A stretch of DNA of 64,000 bases from F23-B02 sp963625685 (GTDB lineage Bacteria; Bacillota; Clostridia; Oscillospirales; Oscillospiraceae): assembly GCA_963625685.1 (NCBI GenBank), contig CAVFTR010000008.1:1-64000 (forward strand), in the 5' to 3' direction. The stretch's first letter is position 1; every line of letters starts with the position of its first letter. Shown piece by piece: positions 41,685 through 50,470 of the stretch. Below the pieces are notes generated by a model that did not search any database, had not been told where the DNA came from, and saw nothing but the letters and a program-made list of their open reading frames with translations. A program made the position numbers and the translations under genes.

Positions 41685-44150
41685 ATGAGTTCAAACGATA
41701 AAAACTCTGTCGGGACCGGCTTCGATCTCGACAGTATACTGAGCGAGTTCGGCGAGCTCGACGAGGAGCCGGTATCCGAAAAGCCCGTTTTCGAGCCGAG
41801 GGAGCCCCTGAGGGATCTTTCCACGGACAGCGAGCTGTTTTCGGCTGTCATAAACGACGGCGTCGGTGAAGCTCCGGCAGACGAGATCTACGACTTCGAC
41901 CCCGTGCTCATTGCCGCGGAGTTTGCCTCGGACGACATTGCTGCGGAGGACGTCTCCGGGCTCGATCCGGACGCCATACGGCGCGAGTTTGCCTCCGACG
42001 GCAGCATCCCGTCCTCCCCCGCTCCGGAAGCGGCGGCCGCGCAGAGCGCTCCCGACGGGTCGGACGAAGAGCTCGACGAGGTCGACCGCATAATAGCGGA
42101 ATTCCGGCATGCCGATAAGCCGGCTGCGCGCATAATAGAGCCCGCACCGGCTCCCGGTCCCGAGCCCGAGCCGACAAAGCGGTGCGAGCCGGAGCGCGGC
42201 CTTCCCGCCGTGTCCGAAGCTCCGGAGGCCGGACCCGCGCCCGAGGCGGCCGAGCATACGAAGCTTCGCTTTGACGCGCCTGCGGAGAGCGGGCCCGAGC
42301 CCGATCTGTACGAGGGCTCCGGCATCACGGAGGACGGGGAGGATAAATACGCCTCCGATGCCGATTACACGGTCATAGAGCCCGAGCCGTCCAAAAAGCA
42401 GAAGCCTCGCAGAGAGCCGAGATCGCTGCGCGAGTCCGTGGCCGTGCCGCTCATATCCGCGCTGGCCTTCATTGCGATGAAGATAAAGCAGAGTCAGGTC
42501 ACTCTCGCGGAGACGAGCTATGAGACCGAGGAGCTCGGCGAGGAGATGCCGCCGGAGGCGGCCGCGAGGTTTTACGACAGGCACATAGCCGGTCTTCGGC
42601 TGAGAACGCGGATAGCCTTCGTGCTGTGCGTGCTCATGGCGTACATATCCTTCGGCCTGCCCGTTCCCGGCGCTCTGTCCGACGCGGGCGTAAAGAGCGC
42701 TGTGTGCCTTATCATGATGATATCCGTCATGCTCTGCGGCCTCGATATAATAACGACCGGCATAATGAGCATCGTCAGGCTCAAGCTCCACGCGAGCGCG
42801 CTGATCGTGCTCTCATGCCTGCTGTGCATGACGGACGCGTTTCTTTCGGCGGCCGGCGTCGGCGAAAAGCTCGTGCCGTTCTGCGTCGTCCCCTCGCTGA
42901 CGATAGCGTTCACGCTGCTCGGCTGCGTCATGAACGCGCGCAGCAGCAGGATGATCTTCAACACCGCGGCAGCGGCGAAGCGGCCGTACATACTCACGGC
43001 GCAGTCGGAGCTGACCGGCGGCGAGATCACCCTTATAAAGGGCAGGCGTCCCGTAGACGGCATCGTCCGCCGCACCGAGGAGGACGGACCGGACGAGTCG
43101 GTCTTCGGCGTGCTCACGCCTTACCTCGTCACGGCGGCGATAATCCTGAGCGTTATAGCGGCCGCGGTGAGCAAAAGCTTTTCCTCCTTTGCGCACATTC
43201 TCTCCGGCATATTCGTGTGCGCCGCGCCCATATCGATGCTCCTGAGCTTTCCCCTGCCGTTTTTCATTTCGATAAAGGGCCTTATACGCAGCGGCTCGAC
43301 GATAGCCGGCTGGTCGGGGCTGTACGATATCGGCAAGGCAAAGCATATAATCATAAGCGACGCCGACCTGTTCCCGAAGGGCTGCGTCAGGATAAGCCGC
43401 ACGCGCGTGTTCTCCGGCATGGAGCCGGAGAGGATAATCTCCTTTGCCGGAAGCATCATCTCGGCCTCCGGAAGCGCGATGGTGCATCCGTTCAACGAGC
43501 TCATGCGCAAGGCCGGCGGCAGCCTGATGCCGGTCGAGGCCTTCTCGGTACACGAGAGCGGCGGGCTTACCGCCATGGTCGACGGCGAGGACGTTTACTG
43601 CGGAAACGCGGCGTTCATGCGCCTTATGGGCGTTGTGCTGCCGGATAAATATGTCCTTAACAACGGCGTTTACGTCGCCGTCGCGGGGATCATCTGCGGA
43701 GTGTTCGAGATGGAATATACGGCCTCGGAGGCTGTCCGGGACGCGCTGAGCGAGCTTGTCAGCTCGGACAGGCACGCGATATTCGCCGTGCGCGATTTCA
43801 ACATCACGCCTCAGATGCTGTCTGTGAAATTTGACATGCCGACCGACGGCTTCGACTTTCCTCCGTACCCTGAGCGCTATGAGATATCGGGCGCAGAGCC
43901 CGCCGAGGACAGCAAGCCCGCGGCGATCATCTCCCGCGAGGGGCTCATGCCGCTCGTGAGCCTTTCCGATCACGCGAAAAGGCTCTTCGGGCGCATAAGG
44001 CTGAACGTGGCGCTCAGCGTCGTGAGCGCCGCCGGAGGCATGCTCGTCATGTTTATCATAAGCCTCGGTGCGCTGCCCGGCGTCGTCACGGCTCTGAGCT
44101 ATATGCTGGTCTGGCTTCTGATAACGGTCATCCTCAGCTTTACTGTATAA
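41685..44150 (+). CDS. Pseudo-P-type ATPase with acidic N-terminal extension
   Basis: An 821-aa membrane protein I read as a P-type (P1B-like) ATPase that lost catalysis. Residues 1-240 are acidic and disordered and carry four copies of a (L/F)D-x-x-x-I-x-x-EF-like motif (13-22, 71-80, 93-102, 130-140). From about 300 come membrane helices; a reduced actuator domain keeps RRPVDGIV and DES (about 452-470) but no TGE; then helices that end in ISDADLF (about 557) at the place of DKTGTLT. The nucleotide-domain HP motif (MVHPFNELMRKAGG) and YCGNAAFMRLMG remain, while GDGxND is absent. It is translationally close to rlmB. A regulatory or scaffold role is inference. Confidence 0.65.
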   Translation: MSSNDKNSVGTGFDLDSILSEFGELDEEPVSEKPVFEPREPLRDLSTDSELFSAVINDGVGEAPADEIYDFDPVLIAAEFASDDIAAEDVSGLDPDAIRREFASDGSIPSSPAPEAAAAQSAPDGSDEELDEVDRIIAEFRHADKPAARIIEPAPAPGPEPEPTKRCEPERGLPAVSEAPEAGPAPEAAEHTKLRFDAPAESGPEPDLYEGSGITEDGEDKYASDADYTVIEPEPSKKQKPRREPRSLRESVAVPLISALAFIAMKIKQSQVTLAETSYETEELGEEMPPEAAARFYDRHIAGLRLRTRIAFVLCVLMAYISFGLPVPGALSDAGVKSAVCLIMMISVMLCGLDIITTGIMSIVRLKLHASALIVLSCLLCMTDAFLSAAGVGEKLVPFCVVPSLTIAFTLLGCVMNARSSRMIFNTAAAAKRPYILTAQSELTGGEITLIKGRRPVDGIVRRTEEDGPDESVFGVLTPYLVTAAIILSVIAAAVSKSFSSFAHILSGIFVCAAPISMLLSFPLPFFISIKGLIRSGSTIAGWSGLYDIGKAKHIIISDADLFPKGCVRISRTRVFSGMEPERIISFAGSIISASGSAMVHPFNELMRKAGGSLMPVEAFSVHESGGLTAMVDGEDVYCGNAAFMRLMGVVLPDKYVLNNGVYVAVAGIICGVFEMEYTASEAVRDALSELVSSDRHAIFAVRDFNITPQMLSVKFDMPTDGFDFPPYPERYEISGAEPAEDSKPAAIISREGLMPLVSLSDHAKRLFGRIRLNVALSVVSAAGGMLVMFIISLGALPGVVTALSYMLVWLLITVILSFTV

Positions 44151-44157
44151 AAAATTG

Positions 44158-44186
44158 TTGCCATTAAATATGCAGTAGTGTATAAT
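44158..44186 (+). promoter_or_regulatory. Promoter of the EF-G paralogue gene
   Basis: TTGCCA (44158-44163), 17-nt spacer, TATAAT (44181-44186) with an upstream TG (extended -10). Confidence 0.75.
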
Positions 44187-44248
44187 TAATTGATTGCGTT
44201 TTTATACGAAATTAAATTTTTAATATATCTCAAGAGAGGAAGCAACAC

Positions 44249-46252
44249 ATGAGCTACGAAACCAAAAACATCCGCAACATCTGCTTCATGGGTCACGGCA
44301 ACAGCGGTAAGACCAGCCTTGCTGAAAGCATGCTGTTCACGACCGGCGCTGTCGACCGCATGGGCAAGGTCACCGACGGCAACACCGTCTGCGACTACGA
44401 CGCAGAAGAGATCAAGCGTCAGATCACCATTGCAACTTCCGTCGCTCCCGTAAACTTCGGCGGCTGCAAGATCAATGTGCTCGACTGCCCCGGCTACTTC
44501 GACTTCGTCGGCGACGTTCTCGCCGCCATCCGTGTCGTTGAGGCCGGCATCATCTTCTGCTCCGCAAAGGACGGCATCACCGTCGGCGCGGAAAGAAGCT
44601 GGAAATATCTCAAGGCCGCCGGCGTTCCCGCAATGTTCTACATCTCCAAGCTCGACGAGGAGCACGGCGACTACTACGCGGTCCTGTCCGCGCTCAAGGA
44701 AAAATACGGCGCGTCCGTCTGCCCGGTCATGATCCCCATGTCCGACGGCACGGGCGTTATAGACCTCGTGCACAGCACCGCTTATCAGACAAACGGCGCA
44801 AAGACCGTCAAGGTCGCCGTTCCCGCGGCTGACGCCGACAAGGTCGAGGAGCTTCGCATGGAGCTCATGGAGGCCGCGGCCGTCACCGAGGAGCTCATGG
44901 AGAAATTCCTCGACACTATGGAGCTTACCGACGACGAGATTGTCGCCGGTCTCAAGGCCGGCATGGCCGAGCGCAGCGTTGTCCCCGTCGTCTGCGGCGC
45001 GGCAATGTCCAACATTGGCACCGAGGCGGTCATGCAGGCTGTCTGCGATTACGTCCCCGCTCCCGAGGACAAGTCCGCCGAGCCCGTCTGCGGCTTCGTT
45101 TTCAAGACCGTTTCCGACCAGTTCGGCAAATACAGCTTCGTAAAGGTCGTCTCCGGCAAGATCACCGCCGACCTCTCGCTGCGCAACGTCCGCGCCTCCA
45201 GCACCGACAAGCTCGGCAGGCTTTACACCATCTGCGGCAAGAAGACCACCGAGGTCAAGGAAGCCTGCTGCGGCGATATCGTCGCCGTCGGCAAGATGGA
45301 GTGGAAGACCGGCGACACCGTATGCGATCCCAAAAACGAGGTCGAGCTCCCCGCGCTCGAGATGCCCGATCCCTGCTACTCCATGGCTATCTCCCCCAAG
45401 ACCAAGGGCCAGGACGACAAGGTCGCCGGCGGCCTTTCCAGACTCAACGAGGAGGACGTGTCCTTCACTCTCGTCAACAACGCCGAGACCCATCAGATGG
45501 TCATTTCCGGCGCAGGCGACATTCAGGTCGACGTTCTGTGCGCAAAGCTCAAGAGCCGCTTCGGCGTTGAGACCGAGCTCAAGCCCGCGCGCGTTGCATA
45601 CCGCGAGAAGATAAAGGGCAAGGTCGAGGCTCACGGCCGTCATAAGAAGCAGTCCGGCGGCTCCGGCCAGTTCGGCGACGTATGGATCCGCTTCGAGCCG
45701 CAGGACGAGCAGGACGATATGATCTTCGCGGAGGAAGTATTCGGCGGCTCCGTCCCCAAGAATTTCTTCCCCTCCGTTGAAAAGGGCCTGCGCAACGCGG
45801 TGCAGAAGGGCGTTCTCGCCGGCTACCCGCTGGTCGGCCTTAAGGCCACGCTGTACGACGGCTCCTACCACCCCGTCGACTCCAACGATATGGCCTTCCA
45901 GACCGCTGCGCGTCTTGCATATCAGGACGGCATCCCCAAGGCAAAGCCCACCATCCTCGAGCCCATCGGCCTTCTCCAGGTCACCATCCCCGACGCTAAC
46001 CTCGGCGATATCATGTCCGATATCTCCTCCAAGCGCCGCGGCACGGTCCTCGGCATGAACGCCGAGGACGGCATGCAGACCGTCGAGGCCGAGGTCCCCA
46101 TGGCCGAGATGAGCTCGTACACCATCGATCTGCGCTCCATGACCCAAGGCCGCGGCTCGTTTACCTGCAAGTTCATCCGCTACGAGGAAGCTCCCGGCAA
46201 CGTTCAGCAGAAGGTCATCGAAGAGGCTAAGGCTCTGGCCGAGGCCGAGTGA
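44249..46252 (+). CDS. EF-G-like translational GTPase (FusA2-type paralogue)
   Basis: A 667-aa GTPase with EF-G domains I-V. G1 is GHGNSGKTS; G3 is DCPGYFDF, with Tyr where canonical EF-G has the catalytic His (DTPGH); G4 is SKLD rather than NKMD. The C-terminal domains include GGSGQFGDVWIRFEP and RRGTVLGM. The sequence is shorter than EF-G (about 690-700 aa). Its nucleotide motifs point to the EF-G-like paralogue group, not the main elongation factor; the role is unclear. Codon use is more biased to C-ending codons than its neighbours, suggesting high expression. Confidence 0.83.
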   Translation: MSYETKNIRNICFMGHGNSGKTSLAESMLFTTGAVDRMGKVTDGNTVCDYDAEEIKRQITIATSVAPVNFGGCKINVLDCPGYFDFVGDVLAAIRVVEAGIIFCSAKDGITVGAERSWKYLKAAGVPAMFYISKLDEEHGDYYAVLSALKEKYGASVCPVMIPMSDGTGVIDLVHSTAYQTNGAKTVKVAVPAADADKVEELRMELMEAAAVTEELMEKFLDTMELTDDEIVAGLKAGMAERSVVPVVCGAAMSNIGTEAVMQAVCDYVPAPEDKSAEPVCGFVFKTVSDQFGKYSFVKVVSGKITADLSLRNVRASSTDKLGRLYTICGKKTTEVKEACCGDIVAVGKMEWKTGDTVCDPKNEVELPALEMPDPCYSMAISPKTKGQDDKVAGGLSRLNEEDVSFTLVNNAETHQMVISGAGDIQVDVLCAKLKSRFGVETELKPARVAYREKIKGKVEAHGRHKKQSGGSGQFGDVWIRFEPQDEQDDMIFAEEVFGGSVPKNFFPSVEKGLRNAVQKGVLAGYPLVGLKATLYDGSYHPVDSNDMAFQTAARLAYQDGIPKAKPTILEPIGLLQVTIPDANLGDIMSDISSKRRGTVLGMNAEDGMQTVEAEVPMAEMSSYTIDLRSMTQGRGSFTCKFIRYEEAPGNVQQKVIEEAKALAEAE

Positions 46253-46266
46253 TCCATATAAATTCA

Positions 46267-46297
46267 AAACGGTGGGCAAAATGCCCACCGTTTTCAG
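46267..46297 (+). terminator. Terminator of the EF-G paralogue gene
   Basis: AAAACGGTGGGCA with complement, 4-nt loop, TTTT tail, 15 nt past the stop codon. Confidence 0.85.
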
Positions 46298-46305
46298 GTG
46301 ACGAT

Positions 46306-46566
46306 ATGAAGCTAAGCATCCCGAAAATAAATATACCGAAGCCGCGCGGAAAGGCCGAGCGTGCCGCCCCTGCGGCGGACGATATCCCCGATGAGCCCGA
46401 ATATGCCTCCGAGGTCGAGGCCGAGCCCGCGCCGAAGCCTCAGGAGAAGGTGAAAAGCTACGGCATGGTCATCTCCGAGGATCAGCTGCGCATGGTCTGG
46501 GCCGGCGAGATCGGCTTCTCGCTGCTGATGGTTTTTGCCTCGGTGCTCATAGCTATCGCAAGTTAA
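46306..46566 (+). CDS. Small tail-anchored membrane protein
   Basis: An 86-aa protein: basic N-terminus (KLSIPKINIPKPRGK), acidic Pro/Glu-rich middle, and a single C-terminal membrane helix (IGFSLLMVFASVLIAIAS). The ATG at 46306 has AGGTG 5 nt upstream; the reading from 46249 would run through the terminator. Function unknown. It lies between two terminators, so it may rely on read-through or an undetected promoter. Confidence 0.6.
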   Translation: MKLSIPKINIPKPRGKAERAAPAADDIPDEPEYASEVEAEPAPKPQEKVKSYGMVISEDQLRMVWAGEIGFSLLMVFASVLIAIAS

Positions 46567-46593
46567 AAGGACAGTCATGTGACTGTCCTTTTT
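46565..46593. terminator. Bidirectional terminator
   Basis: AAAAGGACAGTCA with complement and a 2-nt apparent centre; T-runs on both sides. It ends the small membrane protein gene and the convergent pdp gene. Confidence 0.9.
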
Positions 46594-46594
46594 C

Positions 46595-47899
<1,305 letters not shown>

Positions 47900-47959
47900 A
47901 GCCGACACCTCCATTTTTTCATCTATCTTATCACAGGTGCCGGAAATTTTCCACAGATA

Positions 47960-48388
47960 TCACGTTTTTCTTTCAAATATCAGATATGTGCGCCCCTCGA
48001 TCCTGCGCAGCTTATCCGAAACGCGGCCGAGCCGTGCCGGATCGGCGGGTATCGCGGTCAGTCCGTCCGCGGCAAGGCAGCCCATTTTTCCCCGCCGCCA
48101 CAGAGTGTCGGCGGCGCTTTCCCTTACGGGCCTGTCGGCGGCGTATTCGACCCTCGCCGGCAGCTTTTTGAGCTCTGCGCGTGAAAAGCGGCGCGCTATG
48201 CCGAGGCCGGTGGCATCGGGGCGCAGGGTGCCCAGAAGCGCGCTTTTCCCGCCGCCGAAGAGATAGAGACGCACGGGTCTGTCCGCAGCGGCGGCGCAGT
48301 GCGCCTCCAATACCGTCATCAGCCCTTCCGTATATATCTTCAGGCTCCCGCAGCTTTTTCCGTCTATGTAGACCGGCGCGCTGTGCAT
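47960..48388 (-). CDS. Protein of unknown function
   Basis: A 142-aa soluble protein with no signal or membrane segment. It starts with HSAPVYIDGKSCGSLKIYTEGL and is rich in Arg and Ala, with a strand-rich N-terminal half (VYIDGKSCGSLKIY, RLYLFGGGKSALLG) that might be a small beta domain. I do not recognise a family. It sits between the MazF and pdp genes on the same strand, with a GC-rich hairpin in front of it. Confidence 0.55.
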   Translation of the reverse strand: MHSAPVYIDGKSCGSLKIYTEGLMTVLEAHCAAAADRPVRLYLFGGGKSALLGTLRPDATGLGIARRFSRAELKKLPARVEYAADRPVRESAADTLWRRGKMGCLAADGLTAIPADPARLGRVSDKLRRIEGRTYLIFERKT

Positions 48389-48419
48389 CTTATCCGCCCT
48401 CCTTACGGCATTTGCCGAC

Positions 48420-48447
48420 CGCTCCCCGGGCTTTCGTCCGGGGAGCG
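48420..48447. other. GC-rich hairpin between mazF and the unknown gene
   Basis: CGCTCCCCGG pairs with CCGGGGAGCG around an 8-nt loop. No T-run follows on either strand, so it is a candidate attenuator or mRNA-stability element rather than a terminator. Confidence 0.5.
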
Positions 48448-48455
48448 CTGCTTTG

Positions 48456-48800
48456 TCACAGCCCGAAGCTCACGGCTATGGCGCTGTCCACCTTTGTCAT
48501 GGTGCCCTCGTCGAGCCTGCCCATGCGCTCACGCAGGCGCGATTTGTCCAGGGTACGTATCTGCTCGAGCAGGATCACGCTGTCGCGCGAGAGCCCCACG
48601 CTCCGCGCGTTGAGCTCTATATGCGTCGGCAGACGCGCCTTGCCGGTCTGGCTGGTTATGGCTGCGGCGATAACGGTCGGGCTGTGCCTGTTGCCGGTGT
48701 CGTTCTGGACGATGAGCACGGGGCGCATACCGCCCTGCTCCGAGCCCACGACGGGGCTGAGATCGGCGTAAAAAATATCTCCACGTTTGACTATACTCAA
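48456..48800 (-). CDS. mazF: MazF/NdoA-type mRNA interferase
   Basis: A 114-aa endoribonuclease very close to the Firmicutes NdoA pattern: VKRGDIFYADLSPVVGSEQGGMRPVLIVQNDTGNR, TVIAAAITSQTGKARLPTHIEL, DSVILLEQIRTLDKSRL. NdoA cleaves single-stranded RNA at short U-rich sites. The start is a TTG at 48800 (GGAG about 11 nt upstream). No antitoxin gene (NdoAI/MazE) is adjacent; the upstream gene is a lipoprotein. Confidence 0.92.
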   Translation of the reverse strand: MSIVKRGDIFYADLSPVVGSEQGGMRPVLIVQNDTGNRHSPTVIAAAITSQTGKARLPTHIELNARSVGLSRDSVILLEQIRTLDKSRLRERMGRLDEGTMTKVDSAIAVSFGL

Positions 48801-48897
48801 TTTGATTCACACTCCGCTAAGGTATATAGCCGCCCGCTACATCTTATGTAGTGCGCTGACTATATTCTCCCACGCGGGCGTGAATTTTATACCCTTT

Positions 48898-49440
48898 TCA
48901 GGAAATGCTCCAGTCGGATATCCCGACGCAGACCACGGTCTTCTCCTTATAGCTTATCTCCGCCGAGCGCGGCATGAGATCGGCGCCTATCCATAAGGTC
49001 ACAACATAGTCGTCCGACGGTATGAGCCTCGCGGCGATCATGTCGCCCTCGACCCAGCTTATCTCCGTATGGCCGTCGCGCATTGCGCGCACGAGCAGCG
49101 GCAGCGAGGACATGGGGCTGAGCTCCGCGTCGTCGAGAGCTCCTATATCGAGGCTCGCCCCGTCATACTCAAGGCTCAGCTCATCGCCGCTCAGCTCGGC
49201 CTTTATGCCGGAAAGAAGCTCCGGCTGCACGACCGTAACGGACGCGCCGTCCTTTGTCTGGACATAGCTGAGGCTGAAGCTTGCGGTCTTATCGCTGTAC
49301 TGCGCCGAGACATCCGCCGAGAACGAGATGTTCTCCGCCGACGAGACTATGCTCACAAACTGCGCAAACTGAGCCCTTCCGTCGTCGGCGCAGCCGCACA
49401 GCAGGAAAAGGCACAGGATAAACGGCAATACTCTTTTCAT
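48898..49440 (-). CDS. Small exported lipoprotein of unknown function
   Basis: A 180-aa lipoprotein (signal peptide, lipobox LLCGC, Cys17). The mature part alternates strands (ISFSADVSAQYSDKTASFSLSYVQTKDGASVTVVQ, LSLEYDGASLDIG, VVTLWIGADLMPRSAEISY) as in LolA/outer-membrane-lipoprotein-carrier-like folds. Function unknown. It is divergent from the TPP-riboswitch transcript. Confidence 0.75.
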   Translation of the reverse strand: MKRVLPFILCLFLLCGCADDGRAQFAQFVSIVSSAENISFSADVSAQYSDKTASFSLSYVQTKDGASVTVVQPELLSGIKAELSGDELSLEYDGASLDIGALDDAELSPMSSLPLLVRAMRDGHTEISWVEGDMIAARLIPSDDYVVTLWIGADLMPRSAEISYKEKTVVCVGISDWSIS

Positions 49441-49530
49441 GTTCCACCCTCCGAAAGCATTTCTTGTCTTATTGTATTAACCGGCAGCGCCGAACATTAT
49501 TCAAATTTTCAAATTCATTTGAAAAAGCTA

Positions 49531-49559
49531 TTGTATTTCTGCTCTGGCAAGAGTATAAT
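49531..49559 (+). promoter_or_regulatory. Promoter of the thi operon
   Basis: TTGTAT (49531-49536), 17-nt spacer, TATAAT (49554-49559). A palindrome TTTTCAAAT-TC-ATTTGAAAA lies just upstream (49506-49525). Confidence 0.75.
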
Positions 49560-49575
49560 ACTCAGCGAACTGAAT

Positions 49576-49662
49576 ACAGGGGAGCTTGTGTGAGCAGGCT
49601 GAGAGGAAGTAATCGAACTTCGACCCTCATACCTGATGTGGATAATGCCGCCGTAGGAAGCA
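49576..49662 (+). promoter_or_regulatory. TPP riboswitch aptamer
   Basis: The conserved THI-box blocks appear in order: GGGGAGC, GGCTGAGAGGA, GACCC, ACCTGATGTGGATAATGCC and CCGTAGGAAGC. It precedes thiamine-salvage genes. Binding of thiamine pyrophosphate should favour the terminator immediately downstream. Confidence 0.95.
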
Positions 49663-49675
49663 CTGTCGCTCTGTC

Positions 49676-49717
49676 ACAGGAGGATGCCGCAAAAGGTATT
49701 CTCCTGTTTTTTTATTT
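49676..49717 (+). terminator. Riboswitch-controlled terminator
   Basis: Stem ACAGGAGGATGCC with GGTATTCTCCTGT (minor mismatches), loop of six, then seven T. It is the likely expression platform of the TPP riboswitch. Confidence 0.85.
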
Positions 49718-49718
49718 G

Positions 49719-49939
49719 TCTTTTGAGAAAGGAGGAAGCGAACTCCACCTGTGTGGCGGACTGAGGGGGAGCGCCCTGAGTCTTGTATATCAGCGATGGG
49801 AAGCCGTGTTCCGGCGTGAGAGGATGCCAGCAAGCATCGACCGAACTTCCGTGCGGCCCCGGATACAGCGGCCGCAGCTTTTGCCGGAAGCGTCGCTGAG
49901 CACAGCCGTTTCCAGATCTATTCAAAGGACGAGATAAAT
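49719..49939 (+). other. Unexplained structured leader upstream of thiW
   Basis: Between the riboswitch terminator and thiW are 220 nt without a credible ORF. It contains a possible three-way junction: GGAAG (49799-49803) pairs with CTTCC (49846-49850), enclosing hairpins CCG/CGG (49804-49814) and GATGC/GCATC (49823-49838). A further 6-bp GC stem (GCGGCC 49853-49858 with 49870-49875) follows, and CCAC/GTGG (about 49745-49756) precedes. It is not a motif I recognise. Confidence 0.5.
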
Positions 49940-50458
49940 ATGAAAAACTCAAACACGAAAAAATTGGCTCTTGCCGGCATTTTATGCGCCGTCGCCGTTG
50001 TCGGAAGTCTGTTCTCCTTCCCCGTTTTCGGCAGCAAATGCTCGCCGGTCCAGCACATGGTCAACATACTGTGCGCGGTCCTGCTCGGACCGGGCTACGG
50101 CGTCGCCGCGGCATTTACGGCCTCGCTTATACGCAATCTGCTCGGGCTCGGAAGTCTGATGGCCTTCCCGGGCAGCATGTTCGGCGCGCTGCTGTGCGGG
50201 CTCGTTTACGCCAAAACCGGAAGCATAGCGGGCACGCTGCTCGGCGAGGTGTTCGGCACGGCCGTGCTCGGCGGTCTGTGCGCATATCCTGTCGCCGTAC
50301 TGTTCATCGGGCAGAACGCGGCCGACCTTGCCTTTTATGCGTATATCATCCCGTTTTTTATCTCAACGGCCGGAGGCGCCGCAATTTCGGCAGCGCTGAT
50401 ATACAGCCTGAAAAGAGCGGGCGTGCTCGATAAGGTGCAGAGCACTCTTAATCACTGA
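49940..50458 (+). CDS. thiW: ECF transporter S component ThiW
   Basis: A 172-aa membrane protein, the substrate-binding subunit of an energy-coupling-factor importer for a thiazole precursor of thiamine. It has about five membrane helices and the ThiW pattern KLALAGILCAVAVVGSLFSFPVFGSKCSPVQHMVNILCAVLLGPGYG. The energising EcfA/EcfT module must be encoded elsewhere. It is the first gene of the thi operon and is followed 12 nt later by thiM, the kinase for the imported thiazole. Confidence 0.93.
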   Translation: MKNSNTKKLALAGILCAVAVVGSLFSFPVFGSKCSPVQHMVNILCAVLLGPGYGVAAAFTASLIRNLLGLGSLMAFPGSMFGALLCGLVYAKTGSIAGTLLGEVFGTAVLGGLCAYPVAVLFIGQNAADLAFYAYIIPFFISTAGGAAISAALIYSLKRAGVLDKVQSTLNH

Positions 50459-50470
50459 GGAGGTTGAAGA

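Noticed and set aside
44186..46288. 700-aa minus-strand open frame opposite the EF-G paralogue
   Set aside because: Antisense of a strongly codon-biased gene; repetitive GVHLGDGDL-type composition.
49464..49937. 157-aa plus-strand open frame over the TPP riboswitch and leader
   Set aside because: It covers the promoter, aptamer and terminator; no protein family resemblance.
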